Assembly: GCA_013140395.1 (NCBI GenBank)
Contig: JABFSY010000518.1
Location: 1-6,494 of the forward strand
Length of the DNA stretch: 6,494 bases
DNA from: Cyclobacteriaceae bacterium
GTDB lineage: Bacteria; Bacteroidota; Bacteroidia; Cytophagales; Cyclobacteriaceae
Direction of reading: 5' to 3'
Shown here one piece after another: positions 1 to 6,342 of this stretch. Each line of letters opens with the position of its first letter. Position 1 is the stretch's first letter. A program made the position numbers and the translations under genes. The notes under the pieces are model-generated. The model was not told the DNA's origin. It saw nothing but the letters and a program-made list of their open reading frames with translations, and searched no databases.

Positions 1-1
1 G

Positions 2-100
2 GATATGTTTGTATCTAAACTTCGAAAGAAACTAAGCAGCGATCCTGCGCTGAGAATTACTAATGTTCACGGCAAAGGGTATAAGCTGGAAGCAGCTTGA
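2..100 (+). CDS. OmpR/PhoB-family response regulator, C-terminal end (partial)
   Basis: This is an open frame from the left window edge to a TGA at 98-100, giving 32 residues. It reads DMFVSKLRKKLSSDP, then a short linker, then ITNVHGKGYKLEAA. This matches the end of the winged-helix DNA-binding domain of OmpR/PhoB-type response regulators. The V-x-x-L-R-K-K-L segment is the end of the recognition helix, and the N-V-x-G-x-G-Y-x-L segment is the C-terminal beta-hairpin wing. Such proteins are cytoplasmic transcription factors phosphorylated on an N-terminal receiver aspartate by a partner histidine kinase. The receiver domain, the start codon and any kinase gene lie outside the window, so targets and partner are unknown. 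The gene converges on glgC with only 20 bp between the two stop codons. Family assignment is good for so short a piece; the specific regulator cannot be named. Confidence 0.82.
   Translation, partial: DMFVSKLRKKLSSDPALRITNVHGKGYKLEAA
83..98. terminator. Possible 3'-end hairpin between convergent genes
   Basis: AAGCTG (83-88) and CAGCTT (93-98) form a perfect 6-bp stem around a GAAG loop, overlapping the last codons and stop of the response regulator gene. Read on the minus strand the loop is CTTC, a tight UNCG-like tetraloop size. It sits where both convergent transcripts would need to end. Neither strand shows a T-tract right after the stem, so it is not a canonical intrinsic terminator. 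It may be only a by-product of the coding sequence. Confidence 0.25.
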
Positions 101-120
101 TTCAATCGGGAAGGCTTCTG

Positions 121-1389
121 TCATTTTAGCACAAAACCAGGTGGTATCGTAGCTTCCTTTTTCACCACCACAATTCCTCCGGCAATCACATACAAATCGG
201 TTTCCTGATTGGGAAGGTGTGGGCCACCGATGATCGTTGCGTTATTTCCGATCTTGCAGCTTTTATCGAGAATAGCATTTTCGATATGACAGTTTTCTCC
301 AATACCCATCAAGATGTCGCCTGGTTTGGCGGCTATTTCAAGTAGCGTTTGGTAGGAATCGCTGCCCATCATGTATGTTTTAATAACGGTGCTTCCTTTT
401 CCAATTCTTGATCTTACACCAATGACAGATCGTTCAATTTTTGCGGCATGAATGATGGCTCCGTCTGCAATGACAGAGTCAACAATCATTGTACCCGAAA
501 TTTTAGAAGTAGGGAGGATTCGCGCATGGGTATAAACACGCTTCCGATTGTCAAATAAATTAAAGCTTGGAATAGGATCGGTAAAGCCCAGGTTGGCTTC
601 ATAGTAGGAACGTATGTTTCCGATGTCCGTCCAATATCCTTCAAATTGGTAACTAAGTACCTTGTGTTTACCAATGGATTGAGGAATGATTTCTTTTCCA
701 AAATCATTCGTGCTTGGGTCATTCATGAGCTCGATCAACAAATCTCGGTCAAACACATAGATACCCATTGAAGCCAGGTAAAAACGACCTTCGGATTTCA
801 TATAATCACTCACCTCTGATTTCCATTTTAGAATTTCATCGGCATTCGGCTTTTCAATAAAGCTAGTGATCATATTCTCTTGATTGGTCTTCATAATACC
901 AAACTCAACACCCTCCTCTGCTTTAACCGGCAGCGTAGCAATGGAAATTCGGGCACCACTCTCAATGTGTCGCTCAATCAGCACATTAAAATCCATCTGA
1001 TATAACTGATCCCCGGAAAGAACTAATACGTATTTAAACTCGTGATTAAGAAAATGGTGCATGCTTTGACGCACGGCATCGGCTGTACCCTGAAACCAAT
1101 TCTTGTTGGACATCGTTTGCTCGGCAGCCAATACATCAACAAACGCCCGGCTGAACAAACTAAAATTGTAAGTATTCTTGATATGGCGGTTAAGCGAGGC
1201 GGAGTTAAACTGTGTGAGGACGAACATCCTACTGATATTCGAATTGATGCAATTCGACAAGGGGATATCGACCAATCGGTATTTCCCGGCAATGGGTACA
1301 GCCGGTTTAGAACGCTTGGCTGTCAATGGATACAAGCGCGATCCCTGGCCACCGCCCAGGATAATCGCAATAACATCATCATTTATCAT
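121..1389 (-). CDS. glgC: Glucose-1-phosphate adenylyltransferase (ADP-glucose pyrophosphorylase)
   Basis: GlgC makes ADP-glucose and pyrophosphate from ATP and glucose-1-phosphate, the committed step of bacterial glycogen synthesis, in the cytoplasm. From the chosen ATG (1389) the protein is 422 aa, normal for the family. Visible motifs are the nucleotide-binding loop LGGGQGSRLYPLT (about 11-23) followed by KPAVPIAGKYRLVDIPLSN, WFQGTADA (98-105), SGDQLYQMD (125-133), FIEKP (177-181), ASMGIY (206-211) and YWTDIG (252-257). These place the family's catalytic Asp at D127 and the glucose-1-phosphate-binding Lys at K180. The remaining C-terminal part has the hexapeptide-like pattern of the left-handed beta-helix domain, which in this family carries allosteric and oligomerisation contacts. 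An in-frame ATG at 1446 would add 19 residues lying wholly inside glgA. I reject it because the family's N-terminus sits just before the LGGGQG loop. The chosen ATG overlaps the glgA stop by 11 bp, which suggests translational coupling; there is no clear Shine-Dalgarno. The allosteric effector cannot be read from the sequence. Confidence 0.97.
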   Translation of the reverse strand: MINDDVIAIILGGGQGSRLYPLTAKRSKPAVPIAGKYRLVDIPLSNCINSNISRMFVLTQFNSASLNRHIKNTYNFSLFSRAFVDVLAAEQTMSNKNWFQGTADAVRQSMHHFLNHEFKYVLVLSGDQLYQMDFNVLIERHIESGARISIATLPVKAEEGVEFGIMKTNQENMITSFIEKPNADEILKWKSEVSDYMKSEGRFYLASMGIYVFDRDLLIELMNDPSTNDFGKEIIPQSIGKHKVLSYQFEGYWTDIGNIRSYYEANLGFTDPIPSFNLFDNRKRVYTHARILPTSKISGTMIVDSVIADGAIIHAAKIERSVIGVRSRIGKGSTVIKTYMMGSDSYQTLLEIAAKPGDILMGIGENCHIENAILDKSCKIGNNATIIGGPHLPNQETDLYVIAGGIVVVKKEATIPPGFVLK

Positions 1390-2593
1390 GACCCAATATT
1401 TTTTTATACAGTTGCTGTGTTTGTTGGGCGATCGCCTTCCAGTCAAAATAGTCTTCTACTCTTTTTCTTCCAAGAACGCCCATGCTTTCTCTTAATTTTT
1501 TATCGCTCATAAGTCTATTAATCCCATTGGCCAAATCTCTTGCGAATTGGTCAGGACGGGCAGCTTCAAACGGAGCTGTCGTTTCTTGTTCCAATGGCAC
1601 GAGAATTCCTGTTTCGCCATCCACCACTACTTCTTTGATACCACCCACACTACTTGCCACGACAGCGGTTTTGCACGCCATCGCTTCAATGTTGATGATC
1701 CCAAACGGTTCATAAATAGATGGGCAGCAGAACACTGCTGCATGCGAATACAATTGGATGACATCTTTTTTGCTGACCATCTCAGCGATCCAGATCACAT
1801 TACTCCTGGTTTTCTGAACCTCTCCTACACGTTGTTTCATTTCGCGGCCGATCTCTTCGGTATCTGGCGCACCGGCACATAAAACAATTTGCGTATCGCT
1901 GCCAATGTACTTGATGGCGTTTACCAGATGTATGATTCCCTTTTGCCGAGTAATGCGGCCGACAAAAAGTACATACGGTTTTGATTTATCTATTCCGAAT
2001 TTGTCGAGTGCTTGCGTATCGGTAGTGACGGCATACTCATCCAAGTCAATACCGTTATAAATAACGCTTACCTTTTTTTCATCAACATTAAAGTATTTCA
2101 GTACATCCTGTTTGGTTTCCTGAGAGACGGCAATGACGGCATCGGCCATTTCAAGGGCTGTTTTTTCGATCCATGATGAAGCATCATATCCCCTACCCAA
2201 CTGTTCCCGCTTCCACGGTCTAAGAGGTTCCAGCGAATGAGTAGTAATCACGAGAGGTGTGCCATAGCAGAGTTTTGATAAAATGCCGGCAAACTGAGCA
2301 TACCAGGTGTGACAGTGCACGAGGTCGGCATTCATCGAACCGCTGTTCATTTGAATGCAGGTAGTTAGGGTTTTAAAGATAGGGGCTAACTCAGCCTTTG
2401 TATCGGTAAGAGAAAGTGAATCAGAGTTGAATCCGAGTATGCACAACTGCTCAGCACTGTTGTCCTGATCGCCAAAACATCGCACTTCCACTTCCATTAA
2501 CTTAGATAATTCGCGGGCCAGGTATTCTACGTGAACACCAGCTCCTCCATAAACATAGGGCGGATATTCGCGCGTGTAAAAAAGCACTTTCAT
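1379..2593 (-). CDS. glgA: GT4-type glycogen synthase / maltose-1-phosphate synthase (GlgA/GlgM family)
   Basis: This is a 404-aa retaining glycosyltransferase with two Rossmann domains (GT-B fold). The N-terminus TREYPPYVYGGAGVHV (7-22) holds the glycine-rich acceptor/donor loop. HCHTWYA (93-99) and TTHSLEPLRPWK (117-128) are typical of this family. YNGIDLDEY (179-187) opens the C-terminal domain, VGRITRQKG (211-219) supplies the Arg and Lys that bind the donor diphosphate, and EPFGIINIE (295-303) is the GT4 E-x7-E motif. Both length and motifs match the short actinobacterial-type enzymes (mycobacterial GlgM / 'GlgA, Corynebacterium family') better than the roughly 480-aa GT5 GlgA of E. coli. 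Family members use ADP-glucose, either to elongate alpha-1,4-glucan or to add glucose to glucose-1-phosphate and make maltose-1-phosphate for GlgE. Sequence alone does not settle which applies. It is the first gene of a unit with glgC, which supplies its substrate. The start at 2593 is supported by the conserved MKVLFYTREYPP beginning. Confidence 0.92.
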   Translation of the reverse strand: MKVLFYTREYPPYVYGGAGVHVEYLARELSKLMEVEVRCFGDQDNSAEQLCILGFNSDSLSLTDTKAELAPIFKTLTTCIQMNSGSMNADLVHCHTWYAQFAGILSKLCYGTPLVITTHSLEPLRPWKREQLGRGYDASSWIEKTALEMADAVIAVSQETKQDVLKYFNVDEKKVSVIYNGIDLDEYAVTTDTQALDKFGIDKSKPYVLFVGRITRQKGIIHLVNAIKYIGSDTQIVLCAGAPDTEEIGREMKQRVGEVQKTRSNVIWIAEMVSKKDVIQLYSHAAVFCCPSIYEPFGIINIEAMACKTAVVASSVGGIKEVVVDGETGILVPLEQETTAPFEAARPDQFARDLANGINRLMSDKKLRESMGVLGRKRVEDYFDWKAIAQQTQQLYKKILGHDK

Positions 2594-2605
2594 ATCAAGC
2601 TATTT

Positions 2606-2634
2606 CAAATAGTAATGATAAAGTAAAAAATCAA
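2606..2634 (-). promoter_or_regulatory. Candidate glgA-glgC promoter (weak match)
   Basis: Read on the minus strand, TTG (2634-2632) is followed after 17 bp by TACTATTTG (2614-2606), which ends 12 bp before the glgA ATG. This resembles the Bacteroidota -33 TTG / -7 TAnnTTTG pattern, but has three rather than two bases between TA and TTTG. I found no exact TAnnTTTG on this strand elsewhere in the intergenic region. It is the best candidate I see, but the match is imperfect and the region is AT-rich. Confidence 0.25.
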
Positions 2635-2884
2635 TACTTGGTCTCTTTTAAACTCAATTTATTGATTGATTTAATCTAGGTTAAATTACTTATTTTAACG
2701 GTAATTCACAAACATCTAGGTCACGAAATAGACTGTATATCGTCAGTAATAAATATAAAATGGTAGCACCAGTGACCCTCACAAATACACTATATCCAAG
2801 TCTTGTCGACTGAAGATTTTCTGCTTCTTGATTTTCTTTTGGCGACAATCAAGCTCACCCAAATCACCCGTAGCGCGAAGCAAT

Positions 2885-2894
2885 GTTTATAAAC
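2885..2894. repeat. 10-bp perfect palindrome GTTTATAAAC
   Basis: GTTTA and TAAAC form a perfect dyad, ending 59 bp before the start codon of the secreted-protein gene. The position would suit an operator just upstream of a promoter, but the site is short and AT-rich, so chance is a real alternative. No second copy is visible in the intergenic region. Confidence 0.3.
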
Positions 2895-2938
2895 CCACAG
2901 ACAAAGCAAAAGCTATTTCTCGCATTGTATGAAATTGG

Positions 2939-2946
2939 TAAATTTG
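2939..2946 (+). promoter_or_regulatory. Candidate -7 element (TAAATTTG) of the T9SS cargo gene
   Basis: TAAATTTG is an exact match to the Bacteroidota -7 consensus TAnnTTTG. The -33 position is weaker: TTTC at 2915-2918, 20 bp upstream, stands where TTTG is expected. The element ends only 7 bp before the ATG at 2954, so transcription from it would begin at or a few bases before the start codon and give an almost leaderless mRNA. It could therefore be either a real leaderless promoter or a chance match. Confidence 0.35.
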
Positions 2947-2953
2947 AGCTGGC

Positions 2954-5900
2954 ATGCGTTTTACATTCCTTTTCTTATTCGTTACATTCTACACAATTGG
3001 CCAGAATGCCGATGGCCTTAAGTTTATTGAGAACAATGGCCAATGGAATAGCGACATAGATTTCGAGGCTCAGGTGCCAGGGGGCCGTGTGGGTGTATCG
3101 GCAAAAGGCTTTTCTGTTTTGCTCTTAGATTTGGAAGAAATGGAGCACCGCCACCTGGCGAGCCATGGAACCATCAACGAATCTGATGGCCAACGGTCTA
3201 GTGAGCCGGTAACAGGCCATTACTTTCTGATAAATTTAATAGGATCCAATTCTCAGGCAAAGGCAATCGTAGAGAAGCCACTGGATGGCTATACAAATTA
3301 TTTCCTGGGCAGCGATTCTTGCCGATGGGCTACCAAGGTATTGGCCTATCCATCGATCCTTTATCAAAACGTGTATAACGGAATTGATTTTCGTGTTTCT
3401 TCCGTTGGCAGTAACCTCAAATACGACTTCATCGTAAGGCCGGAAGCCGACCCTTCCCAAATCAAAATTGAATACTGTGGCATAGATGGCATCGAGAAAA
3501 TAAATAGTTCGCTGAAAATTGAAACGAATGTGGGTTTGCTGACAGAAGTAATACCATTTTCTTATCAGCTTGATGACAATAACACCAGACAAATAGTAGC
3601 AAGTGAGTACAATCTTCAAAACAAGGCAACCTCCTTTTCATTTCCCAACGACTATAACGAATGTCGCACGTTGGTTATCGACCCTCTTTTGATTTTTTCA
3701 ACCTACTCGGGGTCCACTGCCGACAATTGGGGTAGTACAGCAACACCCGGTGAACATGGAACACTTTACTCGGCTGGTGTGACGCAGCAAAACCTTGGCG
3801 GGTTTTTCCCTGCCACAACGGGTGCTTTTCAAACAAACAATCGGGGAAGTTTTGATATGGCCATCATTAAATATGATTCAGCAGGCACGAGGTTTCTATA
3901 CGCTACTCACCTGGGTGGTTCAGGTAACGATTCTCCCGAAAGTCTGGTGGTTGACAAGACAACAGGCGATTTGGTCGTGCTTGGCATCTCTGGATCGTCC
4001 GACTACCCTACCGGTGCTACTTCGTTTGATAGAACGTTTAATCTAGGCACGACAATTTTTAATCGAGTATTGTTTTCAGACGACCAGTGGGATATTGTGG
4101 TTACTCGCCTATCACCACAGGGAGACAGGTTGGTTGGATCCACGTTCCTTGGAGGATCCGGTAACGATGGGTTGAATTTACCCAAGCAATCGGGAGGCCT
4201 ACTGGTCGCCAACTATGGAGATGAAATGCGGGGCGATATAATCACCGATGATTTGGGGAGCGTGTATATCAGTTCAGTCACGGGATCTGCTGACTTCCCA
4301 ACAGTCAACGGATTTGATAGTTCTTTTGATGGAGGTACTACCGATGGAGTGGTTGTAAAATTGGCTTTTGATTTATCTACCATTATTTGGTCCAGCTATC
4401 TGGGCGGATCCGGTTTTGATGCGGCTTACTCGATCAAATTTGATGCGAACAAAAACATCTTGTTGGCTGGGGGCACTACTAGTACTAATTTCCCTACAAC
4501 TACTGGTGCCTACCAAACTATTTTTAACGGCACTGTTGATGGCTGGATTGCGCGTGTGGCTGCAGATGGAAGTGCAATACTGAATGCCACACTTACTGGT
4601 ACAACCCAATTCGATCAAGTTTACTTCATCGACCTGAATTCTTCAGGAAATGTATTTTGCTATGGACAAACGACTGGTCAAATACCGATTACGCCCGGAG
4701 TCTATCGCAATCCAAACAGCGGACAGTTTCTGCAAAAATTTTCCGCTGATTTAAGCACGTTGCAATTCTCCACCACTTTTGGTTCGGGGTCTAGCAGCGG
4801 CTCGATTATTCCTAACATCTCCCCCACTGCATTTTTGGTGAATGACTGTGACAATATTTACATGGCAGGATGGGGAGGCGTTGTCAATTCTGGTATTGGT
4901 TTCTGGCCAAGCACTACGTTCGGCATGCCTATCACCAACGATGCCTTTCAGAAAACAACATCTGGCTCTGACTTTTATTTTATGGTATTAAATGGCGATG
5001 CCACTCAGCTAGTATATTCAACCTACCTGGGCGGGGGCACTTCCAAAACACATGTTGATGGAGGCACCTCGCGTTTCGATAAGTTTGGCATTGTATATCA
5101 CTCAGTGTGCTCTGGTTGCCAGTTTGGAAATACTACCGGCCAATCAACATCGGATTTTCCAACAACACCAAATGCGAAATCTCGACTTAACAGAAGCCCA
5201 AATTGCAACAATGCCGCATTCAAATTTGATTTATCTTCGCTAAGAGCCATCTTTAATACAAACAACTTAGCCTTGTCTAAGCCAGGGTTCAACAATGTTT
5301 GTTATCCAGACTCAATTGTTTTTCAAAACCTAAGTACTGGCGGGCGAATTTTCGCATGGGACCTAGGTGATGGAACTATTGTTAACCAAGACGTTGATGA
5401 TCCAAGATTTGTTATTCACCAATACAAACAACCGGGTCAGTACAAAGTCAAACTTAAAATCACAGATTTGAGTACGTGTAGTCAAACCGATTCCACGTTC
5501 AAGGTGATCAATTATTTTAGAAATACAATTAAGGCGGAAGATGATGTGGAAATCTGCGAAGGCGCTACCCATTTGTTGATGGCTCCTGGGGGGAGTACCT
5601 ACAAGTGGTCAAGCGAAGATCCTTTATTTACTTCAACCAGCCCCTCGCCTATCGTAAAGCCAGATAAAAACACAAAATATTTCGTTACTGTTACTGATGG
5701 AAATGGCTGTTCTAAAAAGGATACTGTAAAGGTGAGCTTAGTCAACAAAGTCGAATTGAGTTGGCAGCATCGTATTAAAGCAAATTGTATTGATCGACCA
5801 AATGTCATTGTTCAGAACTTGACGCCCCCAAAAGATGACGTTACCTTCCGCTTTGACTTTGGCGATGGAACAATTTCTGAGGATAGAGACGTGGAGCATT

Positions 5901-6262
5901 TTTATAAAAAGGATAGCATTTACCAGCTGAGATTAATCGCACAGCGAAAATTCTGTTTTTTCGAAGATGAAGTTCAATTACCAATTCTTAAACTATTTGT
6001 CCCGAATGTATTTACACCTGAGTCCTCTCCAGGTTTAAATGATACATTTATAGTCAGGATTGGACCCAAAATGATAGATCCGGCAACAATAGGGCTAACG
6101 CTGCAATTGAGCGTGGTAGATCGCTGGGGGAAAAATGTTTTTGAATCGGCTAATTACAAAAACGATTGGGATGCACGTGACATCGAGGGAGGCGTGTATT
6201 ATATGCATCTGAGTATTCAGGATTTCGCGACATGCAAAAGCTGGGTGCATATTATTAAGTGA
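2954..6262 (+). CDS. Secreted SBBP beta-propeller / PKD protein with T9SS type B sorting domain
   Basis: This is a 1102-aa exported protein. Residues 1-17 form a short signal peptide (Arg at 2, hydrophobic run 3-15, probable cleavage after GQ at 17). About 20-245 is the beta-rich N-terminal domain found in front of SBBP repeats (FIENNGQW at 24-31, VPGG at 41-44). Residues 246-770 hold seven propeller units. PKD modules follow at about 783-845 (WDLGDG) and 945-1005 (FDFGDG), with an Ig-like module at 860-930 between them. Residues 1015-1102 (FVPNVFTP ... DRWGKNVF ... W-x-A-R ... GGVYY) are the gliding-motility-associated type B C-terminal domain that directs T9SS export. The start at 2954 is the first ATG after an in-frame TGA at 2945-2947, and there is no Shine-Dalgarno. 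No catalytic motif is visible, so an adhesin or surface-structural role is more likely than an enzyme; this is an inference. Architecture is certain, exact function unknown. It may be co-expressed with the exported gene 80 bp downstream. Confidence 0.93.
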   Translation: MRFTFLFLFVTFYTIGQNADGLKFIENNGQWNSDIDFEAQVPGGRVGVSAKGFSVLLLDLEEMEHRHLASHGTINESDGQRSSEPVTGHYFLINLIGSNSQAKAIVEKPLDGYTNYFLGSDSCRWATKVLAYPSILYQNVYNGIDFRVSSVGSNLKYDFIVRPEADPSQIKIEYCGIDGIEKINSSLKIETNVGLLTEVIPFSYQLDDNNTRQIVASEYNLQNKATSFSFPNDYNECRTLVIDPLLIFSTYSGSTADNWGSTATPGEHGTLYSAGVTQQNLGGFFPATTGAFQTNNRGSFDMAIIKYDSAGTRFLYATHLGGSGNDSPESLVVDKTTGDLVVLGISGSSDYPTGATSFDRTFNLGTTIFNRVLFSDDQWDIVVTRLSPQGDRLVGSTFLGGSGNDGLNLPKQSGGLLVANYGDEMRGDIITDDLGSVYISSVTGSADFPTVNGFDSSFDGGTTDGVVVKLAFDLSTIIWSSYLGGSGFDAAYSIKFDANKNILLAGGTTSTNFPTTTGAYQTIFNGTVDGWIARVAADGSAILNATLTGTTQFDQVYFIDLNSSGNVFCYGQTTGQIPITPGVYRNPNSGQFLQKFSADLSTLQFSTTFGSGSSSGSIIPNISPTAFLVNDCDNIYMAGWGGVVNSGIGFWPSTTFGMPITNDAFQKTTSGSDFYFMVLNGDATQLVYSTYLGGGTSKTHVDGGTSRFDKFGIVYHSVCSGCQFGNTTGQSTSDFPTTPNAKSRLNRSPNCNNAAFKFDLSSLRAIFNTNNLALSKPGFNNVCYPDSIVFQNLSTGGRIFAWDLGDGTIVNQDVDDPRFVIHQYKQPGQYKVKLKITDLSTCSQTDSTFKVINYFRNTIKAEDDVEICEGATHLLMAPGGSTYKWSSEDPLFTSTSPSPIVKPDKNTKYFVTVTDGNGCSKKDTVKVSLVNKVELSWQHRIKANCIDRPNVIVQNLTPPKDDVTFRFDFGDGTISEDRDVEHFYKKDSIYQLRLIAQRKFCFFEDEVQLPILKLFVPNVFTPESSPGLNDTFIVRIGPKMIDPATIGLTLQLSVVDRWGKNVFESANYKNDWDARDIEGGVYYMHLSIQDFATCKSWVHIIK
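3698..5263 (+). repeat. Seven SBBP-type propeller units in the secreted protein
   Basis: Seven degenerate units of about 60-85 residues span residues 249-770. Each has a strand of the type (I/V)-x-K-x-(D/S)-x-x-x-x-x-L at its end, running into S-T-x-L-G-G-S-G-x-D at the start of the next. Unit ends are at IIKYDSAG (304-311), VTRLSPQG (383-390), VVKLAFDL (467-474), IARVAADG (532-539), LQKFSADL (593-600), FMVLNGDA (676-683) and AFKFDLSS (755-762). The GGSG turn is intact at 320-324, 399-403 and 483-487, altered at 606-613 and 692-695, and lost at 546-552. Most units also carry a (F/Y/I/M)-P-x-T-type turn. Seven units match one closed seven-bladed beta-propeller. DNA identity between units is too low for recent duplication. 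Confidence 0.75.
5996..6259 (+). other. T9SS type B C-terminal sorting domain (coding segment)
   Basis: Residues 1015-1102 carry FVPNVFTP followed by a Pro-Gly-Leu-Asn-Asp turn, the VVDRWGKNVFES strand, N-x-W-x-A-R and GGVYYMHL. They end in a short strand and a terminal Ile-Lys. This is the gliding-motility-associated C-terminal domain (CHU_C-like, type B). In Flavobacterium and Cytophaga such domains route cargo through the T9SS, and for type B cargo export often depends on a SprF-like partner. No such partner gene is in the window. Confidence 0.92.
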
Positions 6263-6342
6263 TACTTTTTTTGCAAGTAGTTCGACAGACTGGTGCCACG
6301 CAGTTTTCTTACTGATTTATTGAGCTAGACAATTATACAAAA

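Larger units (their letters stand above)
2594..2953. other. Divergent intergenic region, no gene recognised
   Basis: These 360 bp separate the start of glgA (-) from the start of the T9SS cargo gene (+). The half nearer glgA is strongly AT-rich and the rest more mixed. I see no convincing small gene: the only short frames are a 17-codon run from ATG 2760 and a 30-codon frame from 2929 that overlaps the cargo gene. Structure present includes GTTAAA/TTTAAC (2680-2699), TTGTCG/CGACAA (2803-2848, 34-bp spacer), a direct repeat of GATTTTCT (2815-2822 and 2830-2837) and the palindrome GTTTATAAAC (2885-2894). The region must hold promoters for both directions. No tRNA or riboswitch fold is recognisable by eye. 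Confidence 0.7.

Noticed and set aside
1390..1446. N-terminal extension of glgC by 19 residues (ATG at 1446)
   Set aside because: It lies entirely inside glgA, has no similarity to the family N-terminus, and the ATG at 1389 places the LGGGQG loop at the usual distance from the start.
1042..1512. 156-codon plus-strand frame opposite glgC and the end of glgA
   Set aside because: Antisense shadow of two well-supported genes; its translation shows no domain or signal peptide pattern.
2680..2699. GTTAAA/TTTAAC inverted repeat as an intrinsic terminator or operator
   Set aside because: Only 6 bp, all A/T apart from one pair, an 8-bp loop and no T-tract; it is expected by chance in such AT-rich sequence.
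2929..3021. 30-codon frame starting MKLVNLSWHAF just upstream of and overlapping the cargo gene
   Set aside because: It is out of frame with the cargo gene, short, shows no recognisable motif, and most of it overlaps the well-supported signal peptide coding region. A leader peptide cannot be excluded but nothing supports it.
3908..4420. Similar GGTGGTTCAGG / GGAGGATCCGG / GGCGGATCCGG stretches as a DNA-level tandem repeat
   Set aside because: Similarity is limited to the codons of the GGSG turn of the propeller units; flanking DNA is diverged, so this is protein-level repetition, not a recent DNA repeat.
6287..6308. Stem AGACTG/CAGTTT followed by TTTC as a terminator after the cargo gene
   Set aside because: The stem is 6 bp with one G-U pair and an 8-base loop, and its T-run is part of the stem. 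It is too weak to call. The T7 run at 6266-6272 also has only a 4-bp A/T-rich stem before it.
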